Shown here: piece by piece, positions 16,408 to 24,506 of the stretch
Layout: every line of letters begins with the position of its first letter
Numbering within the stretch: the stretch's first letter is position 1
Assembly (NCBI GenBank): GCA_003552325.1
Contig: PUKM01000163.1
Span: 1 to 41,141, forward strand
DNA: 41,141 nucleotides
Direction of reading: 5' to 3'
DNA from: Natrialbaceae archaeon
Lineage (GTDB): Archaea > Halobacteriota > Halobacteria > Halobacteriales > Natrialbaceae
Program-made: the position numbers and the translations under genes
The notes under the pieces: generated by a model
Seen by the model: the letters and a program-made list of their open reading frames with translations, nothing else
What the model was told of the DNA's origin: nothing
Databases searched by the model: none

Positions 16408-16693
16408 GGAGGTCGGGGATCTGCGTTAACAAATGAAGATTCGTGTTTTTCCGTTTTGTGTGGGTGACTGGCACACGTGTTCGGATATTATGACAATACC
16501 CGCAATAAACGGCATTTTGACCGGCTAAAAATCGGGGAAATCGAACTATTACCCCTGTATCTCGGCGATTGAAGTGTATCGAATATTATGGGTTGAGAAA
16601 TGTTTATAACCATTGTATGTATTGTTTACCACCAATGCGCTATCGTCAGTAAACACGGTGGCGTATCCACTCAGTTAACGGGGTGACCACGAT
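16408..16693. promoter_or_regulatory. glpA-glpK divergent regulatory region
   Basis: AT-rich compared with the flanking genes and without an ORF. It holds an 8-base palindrome ACACGTGT at 16473-16480. Two similar blocks ending in ATATTATG lie at 16477-16492 and 16574-16590 (GTGTTCGG and GTGTATCGA precede them). The probable glpK TATA box TTTATAA is at 16603-16609. An inverted repeat TGTTTAC (16623-16629) with GTAAACA (16649-16655) has a 19-base spacer. The inverted repeat spans the predicted transcription start near 16632, so it is a candidate operator. The roughly 60-base glpK leader is unusual beside the many leaderless genes here. Confidence 0.55.
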
Positions 16694-18232
16694 ATGACAG
16701 ACACATACGTTGGCGCGGTTGATCAGGGAACGACCGGCACACGGTTCATGGTCTTTGACCATGCCGGCCAGGTCGTTGCGAACGCATACGAGAAACACGA
16801 ACAGATCTATCCGGAACCAGGTTGGGTTGAGCACGACCCCATGGAGATCTGGGAAAACACGAAATCAGTCATCACGACTGCACTCGCACAGGCTGGCGTT
16901 GCGCCAGACCAACTCGAGGCAATCGGCGTGACGAACCAGCGAGAAACGACCTTGCTGTGGGACGCCGATTCCGGGAAACCAGTCCACAACGCACTGGTCT
17001 GGCAGGACCGACGGACCACGAGCCGTGTCGAGGAACTCGAGGAAGACGGGCTTGTCGGGACGATTCGGGAGAAAACTGGCCTCGAAGCAGACGCCTACTT
17101 TTCGGCGACGAAAGCCGAGTGGCTGCTCGACAACGCCGACCCGATCAAGATGGAACGGACGCGGCCGGATGACATCCGCGACCGTGCTGGACGGGGGGAA
17201 GTGCTCTTTGGCACTATCGACACCTGGCTGATCTACAATCTGACGGGGAACCACATCACCGAGGTAACCAACGCCTCGCGGACAATGCTCTACAACATCC
17301 ACGACCTCGAGTGGGACGAGGAACTCCTCGAGGAGTTCAACGTCCCCCGTGAGATGCTTCCGGAGGTCCGACCCTCGAGTGACGAGGAGACCTACGGGAC
17401 CACTGATCCCGATGGATTCCTTGAGGCCGAAGTGCCAGTTGCCGGCGCACTCGGTGACCAGCAGGCGGCGCTGTTCGGCCAGACCTGTTTCGATGCCGGC
17501 GAGGCCAAAAACACCTACGGCACCGGTTCGTTCTTCCTGATGAACACCGGAGAGGAAGCCGTCGAATCCGAACACGGCCTGCTCACGACCATCGGATTCC
17601 AGCGCTCGGGCGAACCCGTCCAGTACGCCCTCGAGGGGGCAATCTTCATCACCGGGGCCGCTATCGAGTGGCTCGAGGATATGACGCTTATCGATGATCC
17701 GGCGGAGACGGCGGAGATGGCCCGTAGCGTCGACTCGACTGATGGCGTCTACGTCGTTCCGGCCTTTACCGGGCTTGGAGCACCTCACTGGGACCAGCGC
17801 GCACGCGGAACCATCGTCGGGATGACCCGTGGCACGCGCAAAGAGCACGTCGTCCGCGCAACGCTCGAGTCGATTGCGTACCAGACCCGAGACGTCGCCG
17901 AAGCGATGGAAGCGGATTCGGGCATCGACATGCAGAGTCTCAAGGTTGATGGTGGCGCTGTCAAGAACAACTACCTCTGTCAACTACAGTCCGACATCAT
18001 CGGCTCGGACATCGCCCGACCAGTCGTCGACGAGACGACGGCGCTCGGATCGGCCTACGCAGCCGGCCTCGCTGTCGGCTACTGGGACGACATCGAGGGC
18101 CTCCGCGACAACTGGCAGGTCGACCGGGAGTTCAGTGCAGAAATGGACGAATCGAAAGCCGACAACATGTACGGCCGCTGGAGCGACGCCGTCGAGCGTT
18201 CGCTTGGATGGGCGACTGACGGGGGGGACTAA
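16694..18232 (+). CDS. glpK: glycerol kinase
   Basis: Phosphorylates glycerol to sn-glycerol-3-phosphate, the substrate of the divergent GlpABC complex. 512 residues of the FGGY sugar-kinase family: phosphate-binding DQGTTGTRFMVFD at 10-22, GVTNQRETTLLWD (substrate region), YGTGSFFLMNTG (second phosphate loop), and DGGAVKNNYLCQLQSDIIG (adenosine site) near residues 419-437. The length matches bacterial GlpK. It is followed after four bases by a membrane protein that is probably its operon partner. Glycerol is abundant in hypersaline water as the Dunaliella osmolyte, which is why haloarchaea keep this route; that is background knowledge. Confidence 0.97.
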   Translation: MTDTYVGAVDQGTTGTRFMVFDHAGQVVANAYEKHEQIYPEPGWVEHDPMEIWENTKSVITTALAQAGVAPDQLEAIGVTNQRETTLLWDADSGKPVHNALVWQDRRTTSRVEELEEDGLVGTIREKTGLEADAYFSATKAEWLLDNADPIKMERTRPDDIRDRAGRGEVLFGTIDTWLIYNLTGNHITEVTNASRTMLYNIHDLEWDEELLEEFNVPREMLPEVRPSSDEETYGTTDPDGFLEAEVPVAGALGDQQAALFGQTCFDAGEAKNTYGTGSFFLMNTGEEAVESEHGLLTTIGFQRSGEPVQYALEGAIFITGAAIEWLEDMTLIDDPAETAEMARSVDSTDGVYVVPAFTGLGAPHWDQRARGTIVGMTRGTRKEHVVRATLESIAYQTRDVAEAMEADSGIDMQSLKVDGGAVKNNYLCQLQSDIIGSDIARPVVDETTALGSAYAAGLAVGYWDDIEGLRDNWQVDREFSAEMDESKADNMYGRWSDAVERSLGWATDGGD

Positions 18233-18236
18233 ATAA

Positions 18237-19193
18237 ATGGTACTCGAGACGGCACTGGGGGATCCAGTGTTCTGGATGGCCGCCTTCGCTGGCGGCGCGT
18301 TTGCCGCCTCGATCGGCGCGTTACCGGCGTTCGTCTTTACGGGATTCATGGTCATCGCCGGTGAAGCGCTCTTTCTTGCCGTCGAGGTCGATAGCGTCAC
18401 CGGCCTCGTCGGCTTCGGGCCCATCTTCGGCCCACACGTCTCGTTCGCAGGGGGTGCCGCAGCCGCGGCATACGCGGCGAGACAGGGATATCTCGAGGAT
18501 GGAAAAGACATAGCAAGCGCCCTCGGCACACATAACGTCGATGTGTTGCTCGTCGGGGGCATCTTCGGGGTGTTCGGATTTGCGTCCGTCGAACTACTGA
18601 ACTTCTATGAGTTCGGTACCGACAACATCGCGCTCATGGTGTTCGTGTCCGCACTCGTCCACCGTGTCGTGTTCGGCTACAGCATCATCGGGGAAATCAC
18701 CGGCAAGAACATCTTCGACATGACTCCTGCCGAACGCGGGGAAGAGAATGCTCCCGGAATCTGGCTGCCTTGGCAGTACAAACCGCAGGGCGTCGCCATG
18801 ATCGGACTCGTTGGAGGTCTGCTCGGCGGATTCATCTACCTCGAAACAGGCAGTGTCGTGTTGGTGTTCGGGATCAGTGCAGCCAGCCTGCTGTTCTTGA
18901 ACCTGGGCATCGACGACTTCCCGGTGACACACCACATCACCCTGCCCGGTGCAGTCGGCGCGTTCAGTGCCGCTGCGACGGGCTTCGGTCCGACCACGGC
19001 GATGGTCTTCGCCATCGTGTTTGGACTGTTCGGGGCGTTCATGGCCGAACTCTGTAACCGCGTGTTCTACGCCCACGGCTCGACTCACGTCGACCCACCG
19101 GCGTTCGGCATCGCGGCCTCTGGCCTGCTCGCAACGGTCCTGGTGGCTGTCGGCGTCTTCACCGAGACGTTCTGGCCCACCTTCGGACTCTAA
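18237..19193 (+). CDS. multi-spanning membrane protein downstream of glpK, putative glycerol uptake
   Basis: 318 residues with about seven or eight hydrophobic segments (examples: FWMAAFAGGAFAASIGAL, VLLVGGIFGVFGFASV, MIGLVGGLLGGFIYL, MVFAIVFGLFGAFMAEL, GLLATVLVAVGVF). Small residues and glycines are abundant in the helices. It starts four bases after the glpK stop, so it is cotranscribed. A homologous membrane gene follows glpK in other haloarchaea and, as I recall, is sometimes labelled glpX-like, but it is unrelated to bacterial GlpX fructose bisphosphatase. It lacks the NPA motifs of GlpF aquaglyceroporins. A role in glycerol entry is inferred from context only. Confidence 0.8.
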   Translation: MVLETALGDPVFWMAAFAGGAFAASIGALPAFVFTGFMVIAGEALFLAVEVDSVTGLVGFGPIFGPHVSFAGGAAAAAYAARQGYLEDGKDIASALGTHNVDVLLVGGIFGVFGFASVELLNFYEFGTDNIALMVFVSALVHRVVFGYSIIGEITGKNIFDMTPAERGEENAPGIWLPWQYKPQGVAMIGLVGGLLGGFIYLETGSVVLVFGISAASLLFLNLGIDDFPVTHHITLPGAVGAFSAAATGFGPTTAMVFAIVFGLFGAFMAELCNRVFYAHGSTHVDPPAFGIAASGLLATVLVAVGVFTETFWPTFGL

Positions 19194-19283
19194 GTGCGCT
19201 GACACACCCGCAGTCCTGAGCCGTCCGGAGACCGCCTCCGGGTTCTCGATTTGACGCGTGACGGGGTTCTGGGGGGAGCCCCG

Positions 19284-19289
19284 AAAAAA
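19284..19289 (-). terminator. oligo-T tract after the universal stress protein gene
   Basis: Six A on the plus strand read as six T on the minus strand, 36 bases past the stop of the minus-strand gene, next to a GC-rich segment with CGGGG and CCCCG arms (19262-19283). Oligo-T runs terminate archaeal transcription; the GC arms lie on the distal side. Confidence 0.4.
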
Positions 19290-19324
19290 GCGTTTACTGG
19301 TGATCGTATCCGGTGAGCCCCTGC

Positions 19325-19879
19325 TCACTCAGTTGCCGGCTCCGGGGACTCACCCGCTCGAATCGTGACGACCGGGACGTCAGCCATCCTGACCACTTTT
19401 TCGGCAACGCTCCCGAGTAAGTACCGCTCGAGTCCACTGTGGCCGTGGGTCCCCATCACGATGATGTCGATGTCGTGTTCGTCGGCATAGTTGAGAATAA
19501 CCTGATGGGGTTTGCCGATGACGGTCACCGGAACGGTGTCGACATCACCGAACTCCCTTGCAATCTCTTCAGTCATGGTGGTGGCGTGATCCTCGAGTGA
19601 CTCCTGCAAGGCCCGGTGATCTTCGGCCATCATCCCCGTCTGCGAGCCGTCACCGCTGCCACCCATCATGCCGGACTGCGACGAATCGGCATCCTGTTTC
19701 ATCAACCCGGATCGAACGCCTTCAGTGCCGCTGCCGCCCATGTAGCCGAAATACCCGGAGTTGACGGCGTGTAAGACGTGGACGGTCGCGTCGTACTGTT
19801 CAGCGAGCTCTCGAGCGTGCTCGAAAGCGGCGTTTGCGCCACGGCTGCCGTCGGTTGGGTACAGTATGTTGGTATACAT
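19325..19879 (-). CDS. universal stress protein (UspA family) with Gly/Met/Ser-rich insert
   Basis: 184 residues; the family is usually about 140-150. The N-terminal strand (ILYPTDGSRGANAAFEHA) and the C-terminal nucleotide loop GTHGHSGLERYLLGS, ending VPVVTIR, are intact, so ATP binding (G-x2-G-x9-G-S) is expected. The extra length is an insert at about residues 50-90 that is rich in Gly, Ser and Met and contains two copies of SQ-(S/T)-GMM. It is convergent with the glpK operon and stands alone. Universal stress proteins are soluble dimers whose roles range from stress survival to transport regulation; no specific partner is evident here. Confidence 0.9.
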   Translation of the reverse strand: MYTNILYPTDGSRGANAAFEHARELAEQYDATVHVLHAVNSGYFGYMGGSGTEGVRSGLMKQDADSSQSGMMGGSGDGSQTGMMAEDHRALQESLEDHATTMTEEIAREFGDVDTVPVTVIGKPHQVILNYADEHDIDIIVMGTHGHSGLERYLLGSVAEKVVRMADVPVVTIRAGESPEPATE

Positions 19880-19887
19880 TGGTTTTC

Positions 19888-19900
19888 ACTCCCAGGGAGT
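19888..19900. promoter_or_regulatory. perfect 6+1+6 dyad just upstream of the stress-protein gene
   Basis: ACTCCCAGGGAGT is symmetric around one base and lies 9-21 bases before the ATG at 19879, where a leaderless transcript would begin. It is a possible operator site; no regulator is assigned. Confidence 0.35.
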
Positions 19901-19998
19901 ATTCTCTACCACACCGAGTCCATTAGTGCTTGTCCCACTGTCATGGCTGATTGACCCCAAGTACAACAATTATGTCCCCACCGTGGATACGTCAGGCC

Positions 19999-20421
19999 AT
20001 GACAACGGTAGAGGACGCGACGCGAGTCAAACAGGTGGATAAGTGGAGTTGGGTGGTAGCCATGTCGGTGACGATTGCGCTCTTTACGATCAGTTTACTG
20101 GCAACGCTCGATGCCCAATTCAGCGCGGTCGCTGCCGCGGGGGCCGGCATCGGTGTGCAGTTTTTTTTACCGTATCAGGCCCGCATTTCCGCTGCGGCTA
20201 CGCTTGAGGGGGACACATCCAACGACGAGCCCGAAGACGGGGGAGTGCTTCACCAGGGGGCGATGGGCGGGGCACTATTCGTCACCTCGGTCGTTGCCGT
20301 GGTCGTCATGGTGTTCGAAGGGAACTCGACGACAGCGCTGTGGGTTGGTGGCCTCGTGCTCGTCGTCCTCTATGCCGTGCTGGCAGCCATCCTCGAGCAG
20401 GGGCCAACCCCACAGTCGTAA
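19999..20421 (+). CDS. small membrane protein, unknown function
   Basis: 140 residues starting MTTVEDATRVKQVDKW; codons upstream of 19999 are in frame but not protein-like. Four hydrophobic segments are likely: about 15-33 (WVVAMSVTIALFTISLLA), 40-58 (AVAAAGAGIGVQFFLPY), 85-105 (ALFVTSVVAVVVMVF) and 110-133 (LWVGGLVLVVLYAVLAAIL), with an acidic loop (GDTSNDEPEDGG) between the second and third. No family is recognised. It is 62 bases before another small membrane protein on the same strand, and the two could be cotranscribed, although the second has its own TATA-like box. Confidence 0.65.
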   Translation: MTTVEDATRVKQVDKWSWVVAMSVTIALFTISLLATLDAQFSAVAAAGAGIGVQFFLPYQARISAAATLEGDTSNDEPEDGGVLHQGAMGGALFVTSVVAVVVMVFEGNSTTALWVGGLVLVVLYAVLAAILEQGPTPQS

Positions 20422-20453
20422 GTGGTTCAATCAACGCCCGTGTACACACAACT

Positions 20454-20459
20454 CTTATA
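20454..20459 (+). promoter_or_regulatory. TATA-like element for the 67-residue membrane protein
   Basis: CTTATA is centred 27 bases before the ATG at 20484, giving a leaderless transcript. Confidence 0.5.
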
Positions 20460-20483
20460 CCAGTTCGATGAATCGACTCTCGT

Positions 20484-20687
20484 ATGAATTGGCGGTTCAG
20501 GCTCGAGGCGCGAGATCGACGGAATCTCCTCATTATGACTGGGGTGATGGTGCTGCTACTGTTCGCCTACGCTGAGGGCTCACTCGAGGAGCGAGCACTC
20601 GCGTCCCTGGTGGGTGGTGTGTTCGCAGCACTCGTTTTCGTCGTCGTGACGGTCGTTATCAATGCGTACAAACCCGACCACTGGTAG
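20484..20687 (+). CDS. 67-residue two-helix membrane protein
   Basis: A basic N-terminus (MNWRFRLEARDRRN) is followed by two predicted transmembrane helices, LLIMTGVMVLLLFAYA (about 16-31) and LVGGVFAALVFVVVTVVINAY (about 42-62), separated by an acidic turn (EGSLEERAL). The positive N-terminus suggests it lies on the cytoplasmic side. I recognise no family. Support for a real gene: the start lies at leaderless distance from a TATA-like box, and the hydrophobic pattern is clean. The small size makes functional guesses unsafe. Confidence 0.6.
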   Translation: MNWRFRLEARDRRNLLIMTGVMVLLLFAYAEGSLEERALASLVGGVFAALVFVVVTVVINAYKPDHW

Positions 20688-20723
20688 ATTGTTAGACCGC
20701 TGTGGCAGGGTGAGATCAGTCAC

Positions 20724-20730
20724 TTTTAGA
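20724..20730 (+). promoter_or_regulatory. TATA-like element for the HAD phosphatase gene
   Basis: TTTTAGA centred about 26 bases before the ATG at 20753. Confidence 0.45.
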
Positions 20731-20752
20731 CCATACTCGGGCAACGTAGTGT

Positions 20753-21457
20753 ATGCCCCGTGACCCACCCATCGTCCTCGACATCGACGGCACCTTGACT
20801 CGCCCAGCGGGGTGGGGGATCGATCCCCGACTCATCCAGCCGTTGTACGAGTGGGATGGCCCAGTCGTCATCGCGACTGGCAAGGCCTTCCCGTATCCCG
20901 TTGCCCTCTGTCATTTCATCGCCATCCCTGAACTCGTGATCGCCGAAAACGGTGGCGTCGTCTACACGGGGGAAACGGTGGAATACGCTGGCGACCCGGC
21001 CGCTGCTCGAGCAGTCGCCGCTGCCTACCGTGATGCCGGATACGCCCTCGGGTGGGGTGATACCGAAACCGTCAATCGGTGGCGCGAGACCGAAATCGCC
21101 GTGAGCCGTGACCAGCCGCTGGCCCCGCTCCAAGCGATCGCATCCGAACACGGCCTCGAGGTACTCGATACTGGCTACGCGTACCACGTCGTCAGCCCCG
21201 ATACCAGCAAGGGGAGAGGCCTCGAGGTGTTGCTCGAATCCATCGGTCCCGATCACAATGCGGCGTTCGACCCTGCTGATGCGGTCGCCGTGGGTGACTC
21301 TGAGAACGACGTCTCCACGTTCGATCTCGTCGGACGGAGCTTTGCCGTGGCGAACGCTGATGACGCCGCGAAGCGTGCTGCTGGGACCGTACTCGAGGAG
21401 GCACACGCCGATGGAACCCTCGCTGTGCTCGAGCAGGTGAAGGGGTCAGTGCTGTAG
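20753..21457 (+). CDS. HAD phosphatase, archaeal phosphoglycolate phosphatase type
   Basis: 234 residues of the haloacid dehalogenase superfamily. Motif I is VLDIDGTLT with nucleophile Asp10 and acid/base Asp12. ATGKAF gives the motif II threonine, SKGRGLE (about 148-154) holds the motif III lysine, and GDSENDVSTF (about 183-192) gives the metal-binding acids of motif IV. The cap inserted after motif II is the Cof type. The length and layout fit the archaeal phosphoglycolate phosphatase group, which removes the 2-phosphoglycolate produced by DNA repair or oxygenase reactions. Sugar-phosphate phosphatase activity is an alternative, since HAD specificity cannot be read from motifs alone. It has its own promoter. 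Confidence 0.85.
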   Translation: MPRDPPIVLDIDGTLTRPAGWGIDPRLIQPLYEWDGPVVIATGKAFPYPVALCHFIAIPELVIAENGGVVYTGETVEYAGDPAAARAVAAAYRDAGYALGWGDTETVNRWRETEIAVSRDQPLAPLQAIASEHGLEVLDTGYAYHVVSPDTSKGRGLEVLLESIGPDHNAAFDPADAVAVGDSENDVSTFDLVGRSFAVANADDAAKRAAGTVLEEAHADGTLAVLEQVKGSVL

Positions 21458-21519
21458 GATACGGTGGTGTCTCATTACCGAGGCGGTCGTCGCCTGTCTC
21501 CGCTTCAACACCACACGCC

Positions 21520-21525
21520 TTTTAC
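21520..21525 (+). promoter_or_regulatory. TATA-like element for taw1
   Basis: TTTTAC centred about 29 bases before the ATG at 21552. Confidence 0.5.
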
Positions 21526-21551
21526 TGGCAGCCGTCCAATCGCGTTCCAAC

Positions 21552-22583
21552 ATGAGCAATAGCGCCGAGCCGTCTGCCGGGGAGCCAGACCAGACCACTG
21601 ACGGGGCCACGGACGGGAATGAGGACGGACCACTGCAGGTCGACTCCCCCAACTACCACAACGTCAACCACACGGCAGCCCAGACCTGCGGCTGGACGGC
21701 AAACGCATTGCGTGGGGAAGGAAAATGTTACAAGAACATCTGGTACGGGATCGAGTCACACCGTTGTATCCAGATGACGCCCGTCGTCCGGTGTAACGAA
21801 CGCTGTGTCTTCTGCTGGCGCGATCACAACGGCCACGCCTACGAACTCGAGGGCGTCGAGTGGGACGACCCTGAAGCCGTCGTTGAAGCCTCCATCGAGC
21901 TTCAGAAGAAACTCCTCTCTGGGTTCGGTGGCAACGAACAGGTCCCACGGTCTGCCTTCGAAGAAGCAATGGAGCCTCGCCACGTGGCGATCAGTCTCGA
22001 TGGTGAGCCATCGTTGTATCCCTATCTCCCGGAGCTCATCGACGCATTTCACGACCACGACATTACGACGTTTTTGGTCTCCAATGGCACGCGTCCCGAG
22101 GTTCTCAGGGAGTGTGACCCAACACAGTTGTACGTGAGCGTCGACGCCCCCGAACGCTGGACGTTCGATCAGGTCGTCAAGGCGATGGAAGACGACGCCT
22201 GGGAACACCTCATCGAGACGATGGACGTGCTCGCCGAGAAAGACGAAACACGTACGGTGTTGCGGACGACCCTCATCGAGGGCGAGAACATGCGCGACCC
22301 GGACTGGTATGCTGCCTTTTACCAGCGCGCTGATCCCGACTTCGTCGAACTCAAAGCGTACATGCACGTCGGCCACTCTCGAGGCCGCCTCGACCGATCC
22401 TCGATGCCAGATCACGACGACGTCATGGCCTTCGCTCGAGAGGTCGCCTCCTACATGCCCGAGTTCACGGAAGTGAAGGGGGTTCCTGCTTCACGGGTCG
22501 CATTGTTGTCGAAGACGACAGACACGTGGGTGCCAAAACTGAAAAAAGACAGTGCGTTCTGGGAGCGAGACCCCGTGTCGTGA
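21552..22583 (+). CDS. taw1: tRNA 4-demethylwyosine synthase (radical SAM)
   Basis: Converts N1-methylguanosine at position 37 of tRNA-Phe into the tricyclic 4-demethylwyosine using pyruvate as the carbon source. 343 residues. The radical-SAM cluster ligands are Cys81, Cys85 and Cys88 (CNERCVFCW). A second [4Fe-4S] cluster is expected from Cys46, Cys59 and Cys72, whose 13-residue spacing is the same as in characterised archaeal Taw1. GEPSLYPYLPELIDAFH and FLVSNGTRPEVL are the SAM-binding strands. The first 30 residues are an acidic halophilic extension. Single gene with its own promoter; an inverted repeat overlaps its stop codon. Other wyosine genes (taw2, taw3) are not in the window. Confidence 0.95.
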   Translation: MSNSAEPSAGEPDQTTDGATDGNEDGPLQVDSPNYHNVNHTAAQTCGWTANALRGEGKCYKNIWYGIESHRCIQMTPVVRCNERCVFCWRDHNGHAYELEGVEWDDPEAVVEASIELQKKLLSGFGGNEQVPRSAFEEAMEPRHVAISLDGEPSLYPYLPELIDAFHDHDITTFLVSNGTRPEVLRECDPTQLYVSVDAPERWTFDQVVKAMEDDAWEHLIETMDVLAEKDETRTVLRTTLIEGENMRDPDWYAAFYQRADPDFVELKAYMHVGHSRGRLDRSSMPDHDDVMAFAREVASYMPEFTEVKGVPASRVALLSKTTDTWVPKLKKDSAFWERDPVS

Positions 22584-22597
22584 GCGGTGGGCTCACG
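22579..22597. repeat. hairpin at the end of taw1
   Basis: CGTGAGC and GCTCACG form a perfect seven-base stem with loop GGTGG, and the taw1 TGA lies inside the left arm. A further CGCTCAC follows near 22605. There is no T-tract directly after it, so it may be an mRNA 3' structure rather than an intrinsic terminator. Confidence 0.5.
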
Positions 22598-22885
22598 TTC
22601 GGCTCGCTCACTGTCACTTCCAACACGGGTCTTGGTTCGTCGGGGGGCGTGTAGAGGTGCCTACGAGATGGGGTCCGTCTCCGGCGACCGTGCTCGAGGA
22701 ACTGCCGTCAGAGACCATCGTCGCGTTTCTGGATGCCGACTCGAGAGGCGTCATCGCGACCTCGACGATGATGGGAACGAACTCCGAGCGTAAGATAGGT
22801 TCAGGACAGACGATCAGGAACGTGTTGCAGCGATCGAACGGTACATACCACGTGAACGCTAATTTGGTTGTAAGTAGCCGGGAAC
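22598..22885. other. intergenic stretch after taw1, possible decayed ORF
   Basis: No confident gene. In the frame ending at 22893, the codons from about 22693 to 22780 have a coding-like GC-rich third position (VLEELPSETIVAFLDADSRG), but the upstream part is Cys/His/Trp-rich nonsense and there is no convincing start. It may be a remnant or chance. The rest is less GC-rich than genes nearby. Confidence 0.3.
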
Positions 22886-22930
22886 AAGCGTAACATTTTT
22901 GTTATCCATCACACATCCGATACGCTTAAC
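22886..22930 (+). promoter_or_regulatory. ribK promoter with overlapping dyad
   Basis: Arms AAGCGTA (22886-22892) and TACGCTT (22921-22927) are perfect inverted copies, with a second smaller dyad TAAC...GTTA (22891-22904) between them. The right arm runs into CTTAAC (22925-22930), the probable TATA element, centred 27 bases before the ribK ATG. A protein bound here would block TBP. RibK carries an HTH domain, and archaeal RbkR proteins are known to regulate riboflavin genes, so autoregulation is plausible but unproven. Confidence 0.5.
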
Positions 22931-22954
22931 AGGGGGTGACACGAAGACTCGCCT

Positions 22955-23659
22955 ATGCACCAGCCCGTCGGCACTGCCATCGGAAATGACGAGCGCGAGG
23001 TATTACGGCTCTTGGCGCTCGAGGGCGGCCTGGAAGGAGAGCTCAAAATCTCTTGTGGAGCACTGGCTGACCGCCTCGATGCCTCCAACCAGACGGCTTC
23101 TCGACGGCTCCAACGCCTCGAAAGCACGGGCTATCTCGAACGAGAGACGGTCGTCGATGGGCAATGGGTGACGATTACTGACGACGGCGAACACGTCCTT
23201 CGATCGACGTATGAGACGTACAAACAAATTTTCGAAACGGGGAGGACCGTCGTTCTCGAGGGCCGGGTAACCGGCGGCATGGGTGAAGGAAGCCACTACA
23301 TCTCGCTTCCAGGGTACAAGCGCCAGTTCGAGGATCGACTCGGCTACGAGCCCTTTCTCGGCACGCTCAATATCGAACTCGAACCCGACAGCGTTCGACG
23401 ACGACAAGCAACCACCGCTCTTGAGCCGATCCCGATCGATGGCTGGGAAGACGAAGACCGTACCTACGGGCCGGCAGTCTGTCTGCCGGCGGTCATCGAG
23501 ACTGGAGATGGTGAACGATACACTGACGCGCATACTATCGCGCCGGAACGCACCCATCACGATGAGGACAAACTCGAGTTGATCGCCCCTGAGAAACTCC
23601 GTGACGTACTCGGCCTTGCAGACGACGACCTGGTCACCGTCCACGTTGGTGATCGCTGA
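22955..23659 (+). CDS. ribK: CTP-dependent riboflavin kinase with N-terminal HTH domain
   Basis: 234 residues in two parts. Residues about 10-85 form a winged helix-turn-helix ([41 protein letters not shown]). Residues about 95-232 are the archaeal CTP-dependent riboflavin kinase that makes [22 protein letters not shown] is followed by a [18 protein letters not shown] stretch, and EKLRDVLGL near the end is typical. HTH-kinase fusions of this kind are the RbkR family, which in other archaea senses and controls riboflavin supply. The TGA shares its A with the ribB ATG (TGATG), so the two are coupled. A dyad overlaps its promoter. Confidence 0.94.
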   Translation: MHQPVGTAIGNDEREVLRLLALEGGLEGELKISCGALADRLDASNQTASRRLQRLESTGYLERETVVDGQWVTITDDGEHVLRSTYETYKQIFETGRTVVLEGRVTGGMGEGSHYISLPGYKRQFEDRLGYEPFLGTLNIELEPDSVRRRQATTALEPIPIDGWEDEDRTYGPAVCLPAVIETGDGERYTDAHTIAPERTHHDEDKLELIAPEKLRDVLGLADDDLVTVHVGDR

Positions 23660-24429
23660 TGCCGTCTGCTGACTCCGACGAGACACGTGAGAACACGAGC
23701 TCCGGCTCTTCGACGCACACGATGACTTCCTCCCCACCTGCAGAGACACCTATGAAGACGAATACGAACACCAACACGACCGATGCCCCACCGCTCGAGA
23801 CTGCCCTCCGTGCACTTGAGGCCGGCGACCCGGTACTCGTCCACGATGCAGCCGATCGAGAGGGGGAAACCGATCTCATCTATCCCGCTGGAGCGGTTAC
23901 ACCGGCAGCCGTTTCACGACTGCGAAACGACGCTGGAGGGTTGATCTGTGTGGCGTTGAGTGCCGAGGTCGCCGATGCGTTTTCGCTTCCGTTTTACGAA
24001 CATGCGATTGACCATCCGGCTGCTGGGGACCACGACCTGGGCTACGACGATCGCTCATCGTTCTCTTTCACCGTCAATCACCGGGACACCTACACAGGAA
24101 TTACGGACAAAGACCGGTCGCTAACGATATCGGCGCTGGCTGGTGCAGCAGCAGCTCCCTCAGAGACGACCTTCGCCGATGAATTCCGCGTTCCCGGCCA
24201 TGTCCACCTTCTTCGAGCGGCTCCAGGCCTCCTTTCACAGCGTGAAGGACATACTGAACTCGGCGTGGCACTTGCCGAAGCTGCCGACCTCCCACCTGCG
24301 GTGGTCGTTTGTGAAATGCTCGACGACGAAACTGGGGAGGCACTCACACCGGCAGACGCTCGTGCCTATGCAGAGCGTCACGACTTCGTGTATCTGGAGG
24401 GCGTTGACGTACGTACAGCCCTCCAATGA
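23659..24429 (+). CDS. ribB: 3,4-dihydroxy-2-butanone 4-phosphate synthase
   Basis: Converts ribulose 5-phosphate into the four-carbon unit of riboflavin plus formate; magnesium-dependent and cytosolic. 256 residues if translation starts at the ATG coupled to ribK; the first 43 residues are Ser/Thr/Asn-rich and not part of the fold, and Met22 or Met32 are alternative starts. Signatures: DREGETDLIYPA (residues 66-77, metal and substrate acids), RNDAGGLICVAL, and a C-terminal FRVPGHVHLLRA, then SQREGHTELGVALAEAA with the catalytic His/Glu region. No GTP cyclohydrolase II domain is fused, as usual in archaea. Operon with ribK. Confidence 0.94.
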   Translation: MPSADSDETRENTSSGSSTHTMTSSPPAETPMKTNTNTNTTDAPPLETALRALEAGDPVLVHDAADREGETDLIYPAGAVTPAAVSRLRNDAGGLICVALSAEVADAFSLPFYEHAIDHPAAGDHDLGYDDRSSFSFTVNHRDTYTGITDKDRSLTISALAGAAAAPSETTFADEFRVPGHVHLLRAAPGLLSQREGHTELGVALAEAADLPPAVVVCEMLDDETGEALTPADARAYAERHDFVYLEGVDVRTALQ

Positions 24430-24506
24430 AAACCGCCGTGTGAAGTGGTATTTCACGAGACGTAATGAATTCCATTGTCGGTTGACTTTTATGCCCTGGT
24501 GGTGAA

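Noticed and set aside
16865-17983. Open frame antisense to glpK
   Set aside because: Entirely inside glpK, basic and His/Arg-rich, with no start context.
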